Of a stretch of DNA of 64,000 nucleotides, positions 47,468-55,634 are shown piece after piece. Positions within the stretch are counted from its first letter, which is position 1. Every line of letters starts with the position of its first letter. The position numbers and the translations under genes were made by a program. The notes beneath the pieces were generated by a model. It worked only from the letters and a program-made list of their open reading frames with translations. It did not search any database and was not told where the DNA came from. This DNA comes from Microthrixaceae bacterium (GTDB lineage: Bacteria; Actinomycetota; Acidimicrobiia; Acidimicrobiales; DATDAH01). The stretch is taken from assembly GCA_020637195.1 (NCBI GenBank), contig JACJWK010000007.1, forward strand, positions 62,001 through 126,000, read 5' to 3'.

Positions 47468-47490
47468 CTCGAGAAAGAGGAGACGGCCAC

Positions 47491-48270
47491 GTGGCCAAGT
47501 CGGTTCAGGACAAGCCGAAGATCACCGAGAAGCTCTCCGAGCTCGGCGACACGGTTCAGGGCTCCCAGGCCTGGAACTCGATCTTCCGGCCGGGCTCGGT
47601 CTTCCGGAAGGGCTACACGGACAGCCCCCGGAACCGGTCCTACGTGATCATGAACAGTGTGCTGTACCACCTCCACCCGGTGAAGGTGAAGCGGCACGCG
47701 GTGAAGGTGAGCTACACGCTGTGCCTCGGCGGCCTCAGCTTCTTCCTGTTCATCCTGCTCACCGTCACCGGCATCTTCTTGATGTTCTTCTACCGGCCCG
47801 ACTCGGCGTCGGCCTGGAACGACATCCAGAGCCTGCACACGTCGGTCACCTTCGGCCTGCTCGTGCGCAACATGCACCGCTGGGGTGCCCACCTGATGGT
47901 GCTCTCGGTGTTCCTGCACATGGCGCGGGTCTTCTACCACGGCGCCTACAAGCCGCCCCGGGAGTTCAACTGGGTGATCGGCGTGATCCTGCTGACCCTC
48001 ACCCTGCTGCTGTCGTTCACCGGCTACCTGCTGCCGTGGGACCAGCTGGCGCTGTGGGCCGTCACCGTGGGCACCAACATGATGGGCTACACCCCGGTCT
48101 TCGGGAACCAGGTGCGCTTCGCCCTGCTGGGCGGCACCGAGATCGGCGCCGAGACCCTGCTGCGCTGGTACGTCCTGCACGTGCTGCTCCTGCCCTTCGT
48201 GATCGTCATCTTCATGGCGATCCACTTCTGGCGGGTGCGCAAGGACGGCGGCATCTCCGGGCCGCTGTAA
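47491..48270 (+). CDS. Cytochrome b, N-terminal (b6-like) subunit of the menaquinol-cytochrome c reductase
   Basis: 259 residues from GTG 47491. Four membrane helices (from about residue 75) carry the two haem-ligand histidine pairs: HRWGAHLMVLSVFLHMARVF and RWYVLHVLLLPFVIVIFMAIHF. FSFTGYLLPWDQ-type sequence (SFTGYLLPWDQLALWAV) marks the quinol site region. Cytochrome b is split, as in b6f and many Gram-positive complexes, with the C-terminal helices encoded by the next gene, 13 bases downstream. Confidence 0.94.
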   Translation: MAKSVQDKPKITEKLSELGDTVQGSQAWNSIFRPGSVFRKGYTDSPRNRSYVIMNSVLYHLHPVKVKRHAVKVSYTLCLGGLSFFLFILLTVTGIFLMFFYRPDSASAWNDIQSLHTSVTFGLLVRNMHRWGAHLMVLSVFLHMARVFYHGAYKPPREFNWVIGVILLTLTLLLSFTGYLLPWDQLALWAVTVGTNMMGYTPVFGNQVRFALLGGTEIGAETLLRWYVLHVLLLPFVIVIFMAIHFWRVRKDGGISGPL

Positions 48271-48283
48271 GGAGCGAGGGCAC

Positions 48284-49069
48284 ATGACCGAGATCCCCGA
48301 ACACCTCCGCAAGCGGGCCGAGGAGGCCCGCAAGAAGGCCGAGGCGGCGCGCGGCGCCGGCGGCGACGACGCGCCCGCGGGCGAGGCCGCGGCCGGTGAC
48401 GCTGGTGACACCGACGCCGAGAGCAAGATCCCCGCGCACCTGCTCGAGCGCAGCCGGGCGGCCAAGGAGCGCGCCGCCGGCGGCGCGGTGGCCGCCGCCG
48501 ACGCGCCCGCCGCTCCCGCCGCCGGGGGCACCGCGGTGGCCACGGCGCCGCCGCCGGCCGCCACCGGGCCCGACGGCCACACCCAGCGACTCCTCACGGT
48601 GGTCAAGTCCGGGTCCATCCAGGACGTGCGGGCCACACCGGTCGACAAGGTCCACACCTGGCCCCACCTGCTCGTCGTCGAGTTCGTGGCCGCGCTGGCG
48701 GTGCTCGGCTTCACCTTGATCTTCGCCATCTTCGTGAACGCCCCGCTGCTCACCCTGGCCAACTTCAACCAGACGCCGAACCCGTCCAAGGCGCCCTGGT
48801 ACTTCCTCGGCCTCCAGGAGCTGCTCACGATGTTCCACCCGATGGTGGCCGGCGTGACCATCCCCGGCATGGGCATCTTCGCCCTGATCCTGGCCCCCTA
48901 CCTCGACCGCAACCCGTCCAACAAGCCCGAGGACCGCAAGTTCGTGATCTCCCTCATGACCGTCTTCATGATGTTCTGGGCGGTCCTGGTGATCATCGGC
49001 TCGTTCTTCCGGGGACCCGGCTTCAACTTCATCTTCCCCTGGGCCGACGGCATCTTCTTCGACCTGTGA
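48284..49069 (+). CDS. Cytochrome b C-terminal (subunit IV-like) protein
   Basis: 261 residues. The first 110 are an Ala/Glu-rich soluble extension opening with TEIPEHLRKRAEEARK and containing a second similar motif, SKIPAHLLERSRAAKE. The rest is the three-helix cytochrome b C-terminal domain, with NPSKAPWYFLGLQELL in the place of the PEWY quinol-oxidation motif. The Glu of PEWY is replaced by Ala, a point to check against relatives. It pairs with the preceding b6-like subunit. Confidence 0.92.
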   Translation: MTEIPEHLRKRAEEARKKAEAARGAGGDDAPAGEAAAGDAGDTDAESKIPAHLLERSRAAKERAAGGAVAAADAPAAPAAGGTAVATAPPPAATGPDGHTQRLLTVVKSGSIQDVRATPVDKVHTWPHLLVVEFVAALAVLGFTLIFAIFVNAPLLTLANFNQTPNPSKAPWYFLGLQELLTMFHPMVAGVTIPGMGIFALILAPYLDRNPSNKPEDRKFVISLMTVFMMFWAVLVIIGSFFRGPGFNFIFPWADGIFFDL

Positions 49070-49088
49070 GCCCCGCGAGGTAACCACC

Positions 49089-49943
49089 GTGTCCGTCCTG
49101 TTGATCGTCATCCCCCTGCTGGTGGTGCTGGCCGGCGTCTTGTTGTTCGCCGCCTTCCGCCGCCGCGAGACCGGCGAGGCCGTCGGCCTGCTGTCGCGCG
49201 AGACCCGGCGCAAGGACGCCGACGCCTCGCCGGCGCCCTCGTCGTCCGACGCCGCGCCGACCGGTCGCGAGGTCGAGCGGGCCGCCGCCGCGGGTCGGGC
49301 GGGCACCGCCGTGGCCGTGGTCGACGAGACCGAGGCCGCGCCCCCGGCCCCGTTCGTGCCGCCCGACCCCGAGGCCCTCGGCGTCACCCGCCGCCAGTTC
49401 CTCAACCGCAGCATCGTCGCCTTCTTCGGCCTCGGCCTCGCCGCCTTCGGGGCGTCGGCGCTGGCGTTCATCTGGCCCAAGCTCGGTGGCGGCTTCGGCT
49501 CCAAGATCACCGTCGGCAACGTGTCGGACCTGCTCGCCGAGATCCGGGCCAACAACGGCTTCCTCTACAAGGCCGAGGGCCGCATGTGGCTCACCGAGTA
49601 CCCGTCCTCGGCGCTGAGCAAGGCGCAGTCGGTGTACGCCCCGCCGGTGCTCGCCTCCATGGAGGAGGGCATCACGGTCGTGTACCAGAAGTGCCCGCAC
49701 CTCGGGTGCCGCGTGCCCGAGTGCGAGACCTCGCAGTGGTTCGAGTGCCCGTGCCACGGCTCGCAGTACAACCAGGCCGGCGAGAAGAAGGCCGGCCCCG
49801 CCCCCCGGGGCATGGACCGCTTCGCCACCGCGGTCTCCGGCGGCCGCCTCACCGTGGACACGGGCCTCGTGATCCAAGGCCCGCCCATCGGCACCAACAC
49901 CACCGGCCAAGAGGCCGAAGGCCCTCACTGCATCGGCGGTTGA
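49089..49943 (+). CDS. Rieske iron-sulfur protein of the cytochrome bc complex
   Basis: 284 residues from GTG 49089. One N-terminal span (SVLLIVIPLLVVLAGVLLF), a charged linker, then VTRRQFLNRS and a second hydrophobic helix, a Tat-like anchor. The Rieske cluster is bound by CPHLGC near residue 200 and CPCHGS near 220 (Cys-x-His and Cys-x2-His) with the usual extra disulfide cysteines. It takes electrons from menaquinol and passes them to cytochrome c. It follows the subunit IV-like gene. Confidence 0.95.
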   Translation: MSVLLIVIPLLVVLAGVLLFAAFRRRETGEAVGLLSRETRRKDADASPAPSSSDAAPTGREVERAAAAGRAGTAVAVVDETEAAPPAPFVPPDPEALGVTRRQFLNRSIVAFFGLGLAAFGASALAFIWPKLGGGFGSKITVGNVSDLLAEIRANNGFLYKAEGRMWLTEYPSSALSKAQSVYAPPVLASMEEGITVVYQKCPHLGCRVPECETSQWFECPCHGSQYNQAGEKKAGPAPRGMDRFATAVSGGRLTVDTGLVIQGPPIGTNTTGQEAEGPHCIGG

Positions 49944-49950
49944 TCTGAAC

Positions 49951-51150
49951 ATGTCCGCATCCGTGCTGCTCGCAGCCAGCGTCTACAAGAGCATCGGCTA
50001 CGTCGTCGCCGTCGTCGTCTTCCTCGGCGTCGCCGTGTACGCCTTCGTCAACGTCCGCAAGGGCCGCGACGAGGTCGGCGCCGAGCTGGAGCTGGCCGCC
50101 AACCGCAAGCCCTACTACGACGACGAGGAGCTCGAGGGTCGGGTCCTCGACCGGGCCCTCACGTGGGGGCTCATCCTGCTCGGCGTCATCGCCTTGACCC
50201 TGCCCCTGTACTGGCTCAACGAGCCCGCCCGCCAGGACGGCGCGGTCGAGGACTTCAACCGCAAGTTCACCGACCGCGGCTCCGAGCTGTTCGCCACCAC
50301 CGAGGACGGCGGGCTCAACTGCGCCGGCTGCCACGGCCCCGAGGGCGTGGGCGGTGTGGCCAACTACACGCTGACCGACCCCAACGGCGACTTCGTCGAG
50401 CAGGTGTCGTGGCAGGCGCCCGCGCTCAACACCGTCCTGTGGCGCTTCAGCGAGGACGAGGTGCGCTACATCCTCGAGTACGGCCGGCCCTTCTCGCCGA
50501 TGCCGGCCTGGGGCGTGGTGGGCGGCGGCCCGCTCAACGAGCAGCAGATCCAGAACCTCATCGACTACATGTGGACCATCCAGCTCTCCCCCGAGGAGAT
50601 GCAGGCCGAGGTCCAGGGCGAGCTCGACCGCCTGACCGCCGACGAGGGCCTCGACCAGGACAACCAGATCGAGCTCGGCGAGGCGCTGTTCAACCTGGGC
50701 TTCGACTCCGGCTTCGCCGGGGGTGCCTACTCCTGCGGGCGCTGCCACACCCAGGGCTGGTCCTACGGCGACGACGCCATCGTGTCGGGCGAGATCCCCG
50801 ACGGCTCGGGCGCCTTCGGGCCCAACCTCACGAACGGCGACACGGCCCGCCAGTTCCCCGTGAACGAGGAGCCGGCCGAGGGCGAGTCGCAGTACCAGGA
50901 CATGATCGACTTCATCACCATCGGCTCCGAGAACGGCAAGCAGTACGGCGTCCAGGGCCTCGGTTCGGGCCGCATGCCCGGCTTCGGGGTCAGCCCGAAC
51001 GCCATCGAGGACGTGCAGCGCCTGCGTCCCGACCTGGCCGGCATGTCCCAGGACGCCGGGATGCTCACCCCCGAGCAGATCGAGGCCATCGTGGTCTACG
51101 AGCGTGAAGTGATCGGCGGCGAGGGCCAGAGCGCGAGGAGCACCGACTGA
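49951..51150 (+). CDS. Membrane-anchored dihaem cytochrome c
   Basis: 399 residues. Two N-terminal spans (GYVVAVVVFLGVAVYAFV and GLILLGVIALTLPLYWL) precede two cytochrome c domains with haem motifs CAGCHG near residue 118 and CGRCHT near 258. Met-containing segments after each (MPAWGVV, MPGFGV) give likely axial ligands. It is probably the cytochrome c subunit of the bc complex, equivalent to QcrC. Its stop overlaps the next start as TGATG. Confidence 0.93.
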   Translation: MSASVLLAASVYKSIGYVVAVVVFLGVAVYAFVNVRKGRDEVGAELELAANRKPYYDDEELEGRVLDRALTWGLILLGVIALTLPLYWLNEPARQDGAVEDFNRKFTDRGSELFATTEDGGLNCAGCHGPEGVGGVANYTLTDPNGDFVEQVSWQAPALNTVLWRFSEDEVRYILEYGRPFSPMPAWGVVGGGPLNEQQIQNLIDYMWTIQLSPEEMQAEVQGELDRLTADEGLDQDNQIELGEALFNLGFDSGFAGGAYSCGRCHTQGWSYGDDAIVSGEIPDGSGAFGPNLTNGDTARQFPVNEEPAEGESQYQDMIDFITIGSENGKQYGVQGLGSGRMPGFGVSPNAIEDVQRLRPDLAGMSQDAGMLTPEQIEAIVVYEREVIGGEGQSARSTD

Positions 51151-51959
51151 TGACCACCCTGACGACGCTCGCGATGACCTTCGCGGGCATCAGCTGGAAG
51201 CCCGAGATCCGTGGCGTGCTCACCGTCGCGGTGGCGGTCGCCATCCTGTGCGGCTCGGTGTACCTGCTGCTCGCCACCAACGTCGGCTCCCGCCTGGGCT
51301 TCCTCGTGGCCCTGACCGCCCTCACCGGCTGGATGGCTTGCCTGGGCGCCGTCTGGTGGATGTACGGGCAGGGCCCGCAGGGCCAGATCGGGTCCTGGAA
51401 GGTCATCGAGATCAACGAGGGCGACCTCGGTCAGGCCCAACTCGAAGAGATCAGCTCCGACCCCGACCTCACCGAGTGGGAGGAGCTGCCCGAGTCCGAC
51501 CCCGACCGCGCCGAGGCCCAGGCCACGGTCGACGCCGCCCTCACCAGCGGCGACACGGCCCGCTTCGAAGCCACCACCGACTACGTCTCGATCGACGGCT
51601 GGGCGATCGGCGGCAAGCCCAAGCTCGAGGACCGCTCGGCGCTCGGCCGGGTCTGGTACACGATCACCGACGCCGCCCGCATCACCCACCCGACGCACTA
51701 CGCCATCGTGCAGGTGCAGCCGGCGATCGAGACCCAGGCCATCCCGGGCCAGGCCCCGCCGACGCCCACGGCCGATCCGAGCGAGCCCGTGATCTCGGTG
51801 ATCATGGTCCGCGACCTGGGCGAGAAGCGCCTGCCCGCGGCCATCGTGACCGTCTCGTCGCTGATCCTGTTCCTCGTCCTGTGCTACATGCTGCACCGCC
51901 GGGACAAGCTGCTGAACGAGCACCTCGAGGACGCCAAGCTGGCCAAGGCCGGCGCCTGA
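51150..51959 (+). CDS. Integral membrane protein between the bc complex and nuoA
   Basis: 269 residues. Two N-terminal spans (VLTVAVAVAILCGSVYLLLA and GFLVALTALTGWMACLGAVW), an acidic extramembrane domain of about 130 residues, and one C-terminal span (AAIVTVSSLILFLVLCYML). The family is not recognised and no cofactor motif is visible. Coupling to the cytochrome c gene and position before nuoA suggest a lineage-specific subunit linking the two complexes, which is inference. Confidence 0.8.
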   Translation: MTTLTTLAMTFAGISWKPEIRGVLTVAVAVAILCGSVYLLLATNVGSRLGFLVALTALTGWMACLGAVWWMYGQGPQGQIGSWKVIEINEGDLGQAQLEEISSDPDLTEWEELPESDPDRAEAQATVDAALTSGDTARFEATTDYVSIDGWAIGGKPKLEDRSALGRVWYTITDAARITHPTHYAIVQVQPAIETQAIPGQAPPTPTADPSEPVISVIMVRDLGEKRLPAAIVTVSSLILFLVLCYMLHRRDKLLNEHLEDAKLAKAGA

Positions 51960-51962
51960 CCG

Positions 51963-52421
51963 ATGGACCAGTACCTGCCGGTCCTCGCCCTGCTGGTGCT
52001 CGCCGCGCTGTTCGCGGCCATCAGCTTCGTGGCGTCGTGGCTGTTCGCGCCCCGGCGGGCCACCGAGGCGAAGTCGGCGCCGTACGAGTGCGGCATCGTG
52101 CCGAGCCGCGAGCCGCCGGAGCGCTTCCCCGTGCGCTTCTACCTGGTGGCGATGATCTTCATCGTCTTCGACATCGAGATCATCTTCTTCTTCCCGTGGG
52201 CGGTCGTGTACCGCGAGCTCGGTGCGTTCGGCCTCGGTGCGGTGGTGATCTTCGCCGCGGCCGTGTTCGAGTCGTTCGTGTACCTGATCAGCCAGGGCGC
52301 CCTCGACTGGGGCCCGGTCAAGAAGATCGTGCGCGAGAGCCCGATGGTCAGCGCGGCCCGCACCAGCGAGTCGACCGTGCGTCGTGTGGGCCTCGAGGGC
52401 CGGGTAGAGGAAGCGGCGTGA
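51963..52421 (+). CDS. nuoA: NADH-quinone oxidoreductase subunit A
   Basis: 152 residues with three membrane spans. The family motif YECGIVPSREPPERFPVRFYL is near residue 40 and IFIVFDIEIIFFFPWAV near 65, with the conserved acidic residues in the membrane. It is the first of the collinear nuo genes. The stop forms GTGA with a 22-codon mini-reading frame that leads into nuoB. Confidence 0.96.
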   Translation: MDQYLPVLALLVLAALFAAISFVASWLFAPRRATEAKSAPYECGIVPSREPPERFPVRFYLVAMIFIVFDIEIIFFFPWAVVYRELGAFGLGAVVIFAAAVFESFVYLISQGALDWGPVKKIVRESPMVSAARTSESTVRRVGLEGRVEEAA

Positions 52422-52486
52422 GCACGAGGGACGAGTGCGGGGCCCGAGCGGCCCGGCGACGGAGTCGCCAGGAGCGGGAGACGTGA
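52418..52486 (+). other. 22-codon mini-reading frame bridging nuoA and nuoB
   Basis: GTG 52418 overlaps the nuoA stop (GTGA) and the stop TGA at 52484-52486 overlaps the nuoB GTG at 52483 (GTGA again). It encodes a short basic peptide beginning MSTRDECGARAARRR and contains the nuoB ribosome site. It may serve translational coupling rather than make a functional peptide. Confidence 0.35.
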
Positions 52487-53118
52487 GCCCGAGCAAGGAG
52501 CCCGAGCCCGGCCAGAAGGCCTTCCTCACCGACGGTCTCGAGGGGCTCCAGCACAACGTCCTGACGGGCACGCTCGAGGGCCTGGTCAAGTGGGCCCGCC
52601 AGAAGAGCATGTGGCCGGCCACGTTCGGCCTGGCGTGCTGCGCGATCGAGATGATGGCCACCGGCGGCGCCCACTACGACCTGGCCCGCTACGGCATGGA
52701 GGTCTTCCGGGCGTCGCCCCGCCAGGCCGACCTGATGATCGTCGCCGGGCGCGTCTCGCAGAAGATGGCCCCGGTCCTGCGCCAGATCCACGACCAGATG
52801 ATGGAGCCCAAGTGGGTCATCTCCATGGGCGTGTGCGCGTCGAGCGGCGGCATGTTCAACAACTACGCGCTGGTGCAGGGCGTCGACCAGGTCGTCCCCG
52901 TCGACGTGTACGTCCCGGGCTGCCCGCCCGGGCCCCAGACGCTCATGCACGGCATCCTCACCCTGTACGACACCATCCAGACCGGTGAGCTGACCCGTCG
53001 CCGCGCCGAGTCCGGCGGCGGTGCCGGCATCGAGGTCGCGGCCGTCGACGGCCAGCCCGAGCCGGTGACCGTGGCCACCCCCAGCCGGGGCCACGTCACC
53101 ATCCTCGAGAACTCCTGA
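52483..53118 (+). CDS. nuoB: NADH-quinone oxidoreductase subunit B
   Basis: 211 residues. It holds the N2 [4Fe-4S] cluster, the last before quinone: adjacent cysteines in GLACCAIEMM, then GVCASSGG and VPGCPPGPQ. GTG 52483 is preferred to the in-frame GTG at 52435 because GGAGCGGGAG sits just before it. A C-terminal extension of about 35 residues is unremarkable. The stop overlaps the nuoC start. Confidence 0.96.
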   Translation: MSPSKEPEPGQKAFLTDGLEGLQHNVLTGTLEGLVKWARQKSMWPATFGLACCAIEMMATGGAHYDLARYGMEVFRASPRQADLMIVAGRVSQKMAPVLRQIHDQMMEPKWVISMGVCASSGGMFNNYALVQGVDQVVPVDVYVPGCPPGPQTLMHGILTLYDTIQTGELTRRRAESGGGAGIEVAAVDGQPEPVTVATPSRGHVTILENS

Positions 53119-53669
53119 TGGCCGACGCCGACGAGACGACGGTGGACGAAGCCGCCTCCGAGGAGGCGGCCGGCGACGTCGTCGAACCCGAGCGCGTCCA
53201 CGGCGCGCTCGTCACCCACGGCCCCGACGGCCTGGTGGTGCTGCACCCCGACCGCGACGCCCTCGTCGACCTGGTCGAGGCGCTCGGCGCCGACGGGTTC
53301 CACCAGTGCCTCGACGTGGCCGGCGTCGACTACCTGCGCCACCCCGGCCGCAACGACCTGCCCGAGGGGGTGGCCCCCGAGCGGTTCGAGGTGGTGGTCC
53401 ACCTGATGTCGCACACCGAGCGGCGCCGCCTGCGCATCCGTGTCCAGGTGCCCGCCGACGACCCCACCTGCCCCTCGCTGTTCGACCTCCACCCGGGCGT
53501 CGAGGCCATGGAGCGCGAGGCGTACGACCTGTTCGGCATCGCCTTCGACGGCCACCCCGACCTCACCCGGATCCTGATGCCCGAGGACTGGACCGGCCAC
53601 CCCCTGCGCAAGGACTACGCCATCGGGGCCATCCCGGTGCAGTTCAAGGGAGCACCGGCCCCACGATGA
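53118..53669 (+). CDS. nuoC: NADH-quinone oxidoreductase subunit C
   Basis: 183 residues, a 30-kDa-type subunit of the peripheral arm. The family motif EREAYDLFGIAFDGHPDLTR, followed by ILMPEDWTGHPLRKDY, is near the C-terminus. The N-terminal 25 residues are acidic and variable. nuoC and nuoD are separate, as usual in actinobacteria. The stop overlaps the nuoD ATG as ATGA. Confidence 0.96.
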   Translation: MADADETTVDEAASEEAAGDVVEPERVHGALVTHGPDGLVVLHPDRDALVDLVEALGADGFHQCLDVAGVDYLRHPGRNDLPEGVAPERFEVVVHLMSHTERRRLRIRVQVPADDPTCPSLFDLHPGVEAMEREAYDLFGIAFDGHPDLTRILMPEDWTGHPLRKDYAIGAIPVQFKGAPAPR

Positions 53670-55000
53670 GCACCACCGCCCCCGACAACCGCCTGGTGGC
53701 CGAGACCTCCGAGGGCGCGCAGGAGATGGTCGACCGCGCCCTCGAGTCGGCCACCGAGCGCCTGCGCGAGCTGGGCGCCGTGCTGCGCCTCAGCGAGGCG
53801 GAGGCGGCCGAGCTGGGCGAGCAGGACCCCGGTGACGACCAGACCATGATCATGAACATGGGGCCGCAGCACCCCAGCACCCACGGGGTGCTCCGCCTCA
53901 TGCTCGAGCTCGAGGGCGAGACCGTCCTGCGCACGAAGCCGATCATCGGGTACCTCCACACCGGCATGGAGAAGACCGGTGAGGACCTCACCTACCTCCA
54001 GGGGCCCACCAACGTCACCCGCATGGACTACGCCTCGCCGCTGTTCAGCGAGCTGGCCTTCTCGCTCACCACCGAGAAGCTGCTCGGCATCGAGGTCCCG
54101 CCCCGGGCGGTGTGGATCCGCATGCTGATGAGCGAGTTGAACCGCCTGTCGTCGCACCTGTTGTTCATGGCCACCAACGGCATGGACCTCGGGGCCGTGT
54201 CGATGATGATCTACGGCTGGCGCGAGCGCGAGGAGACGCTGCGCATCCTCGAGAAGATCACCGGCCTGCGGATGAACCACAACTACATCCGCCCCGGGGG
54301 CGTCGCCGCCGACCTGCCCGACGGCTGGCGCGACGACGTCCTGCGCCTGCTCGACCTGATCCCGCCCCGCCTCGACGAGTACGACACGCTGATGACGGGC
54401 CAGCCCATCTGGCGCGAGCGGCTCCAGGGCGTCGGCGTGATCACGACCGAGGAGTGCCTCGCCCTCGGCACCACGGGGCCGATCCTGCGCTCCACCGGCT
54501 ACGCCTGGGACCTGCGCCGCGACCTGCCCTACCTGGCCTACGACGAGGTCGACTTCGACGTCGTCGTGGGCACCTACGGCGACTGCTTCGACCGGTACGC
54601 GATCCGCCTCAACGAGATCCGCGAGTCGATCCGCATCATCCACCAGATCCTCGACAAGATGCCGCTCGGCGACTACCGCATCCAGGACAAGAAGGTCACG
54701 CCGCCGCCCCGCGCCCGCATCGACGAGTCGATGGAGGCGCTGATCCACCACTTCAAGATCTTCACCGAGGGCTTCAAGGTGCCCGAGGGCGAGGCCTACG
54801 TCGCCGTGGAATCGCCCCGGGGCGAGCTCGGGTGCTACATCGTGAGCGATGGCACGTCCAAGCCGTACCGCATGCACATCCGCGGGCCCAGCTTCGTGAA
54901 CCTGCAGACCCTGCCCCACATGATGCGCGGCGGCCTGCTGGCCGACGCCGTCGCCATCATCTCCAGCGTCGACCCCATCATGGGCGAGGTCGACCGATGA
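53666..55000 (+). CDS. nuoD: NADH-quinone oxidoreductase subunit D
   Basis: 444 residues of the 49-kDa subunit, which forms the quinone pocket with NuoB. Motifs: MNMGPQHPSTHGVLRLMLEL near residue 70, GYLHTGMEKTGEDLTY (quinone-site His/Thr), RNHNYIRPGG-type sequence MNHNYIRPGGVAADLP, and VDPIMGEVDR at the C-terminus. The N-terminal extension of about 65 residues is longer than in E. coli NuoD proper. A 6-codon mini-frame lies between it and nuoE. Confidence 0.97.
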   Translation: MSTTAPDNRLVAETSEGAQEMVDRALESATERLRELGAVLRLSEAEAAELGEQDPGDDQTMIMNMGPQHPSTHGVLRLMLELEGETVLRTKPIIGYLHTGMEKTGEDLTYLQGPTNVTRMDYASPLFSELAFSLTTEKLLGIEVPPRAVWIRMLMSELNRLSSHLLFMATNGMDLGAVSMMIYGWREREETLRILEKITGLRMNHNYIRPGGVAADLPDGWRDDVLRLLDLIPPRLDEYDTLMTGQPIWRERLQGVGVITTEECLALGTTGPILRSTGYAWDLRRDLPYLAYDEVDFDVVVGTYGDCFDRYAIRLNEIRESIRIIHQILDKMPLGDYRIQDKKVTPPPRARIDESMEALIHHFKIFTEGFKVPEGEAYVAVESPRGELGCYIVSDGTSKPYRMHIRGPSFVNLQTLPHMMRGGLLADAVAIISSVDPIMGEVDR

Positions 55001-55017
55001 GCGGGGTGCCGCGCTGA
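54997..55017 (+). other. 6-codon mini-reading frame bridging nuoD and nuoE
   Basis: ATG 54997 overlaps the nuoD stop (ATGA). Its stop TGA at 55015-55017 overlaps the nuoE ATG (TGATG). It encodes MSGVPR. It fills the gap between the two genes exactly, as do the mini-frames at nuoA/B and nuoH/I. Confidence 0.3.
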
Positions 55018-55634
55018 TGGCCCGGCTCTCGCGGGACAACCTGGCGCTCGCCCAGGAGATCCTCGCCCGGTACCCCCGGCCGAAGTCCGCGCTGATCCCG
55101 CTGCTGCACCTCGCCCAGGAGCAGGACGGCTGGCTCACCGAGGACGCCATGGAGCACCTGGCCGAGCTCGTCGGCGTCACCCCCGCCGAGGTGCTCGGCA
55201 CGGCCAGCTTCTACGAGATGTTCAAGCGGCGCCCGGTGGGCACCTACGTGATCAACGTGTGCACCGACATCGCCTGCTCGCTCGTCGGCGGCGACGAGCT
55301 GCTCGAGCACGCCGAGGAGACGCTCGGGGTGCGCGACGGCGGCACCACCGCCGACGGGATGTTCACCCTCCAGGGGGTGCAGTGCATCGCCGCCTGCACC
55401 GAGGCCCCCTGCCTCCAGGCCAACTACCGGTACGCGCACCGGGTCTCCCACGACGAGTTCGACCAGCTCGTCGACGACCTCCGGGCGGGCCGCAAGGACG
55501 CCGAGATCCCCCGCCACGGCGTGCTGGCCCGCGTGCGCCAGACCATCCCCGCCGAGCGGGCCGCCGGGGCGATCGTGCCCGAGGGCCAGTCCGAGCCGGC
55601 GTGGCTCGCCGCGGCCGAGAGCGACGCGTCGTGA
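55017..55634 (+). CDS. nuoE: NADH-quinone oxidoreductase subunit E
   Basis: 205 residues with a thioredoxin-like [2Fe-2S] domain. Cluster cysteines are in NVCTDIACSLVG and CIAACTEAPCLQ (C-x4-C and C-x3-C). The N-terminal helical part (ALIPLLHLAQEQDGWLTEDA) is typical. It is part of the NADH-input module with NuoF and NuoG. The stop overlaps the nuoF GTG. Confidence 0.96.
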   Translation: MARLSRDNLALAQEILARYPRPKSALIPLLHLAQEQDGWLTEDAMEHLAELVGVTPAEVLGTASFYEMFKRRPVGTYVINVCTDIACSLVGGDELLEHAEETLGVRDGGTTADGMFTLQGVQCIAACTEAPCLQANYRYAHRVSHDEFDQLVDDLRAGRKDAEIPRHGVLARVRQTIPAERAAGAIVPEGQSEPAWLAAAESDAS

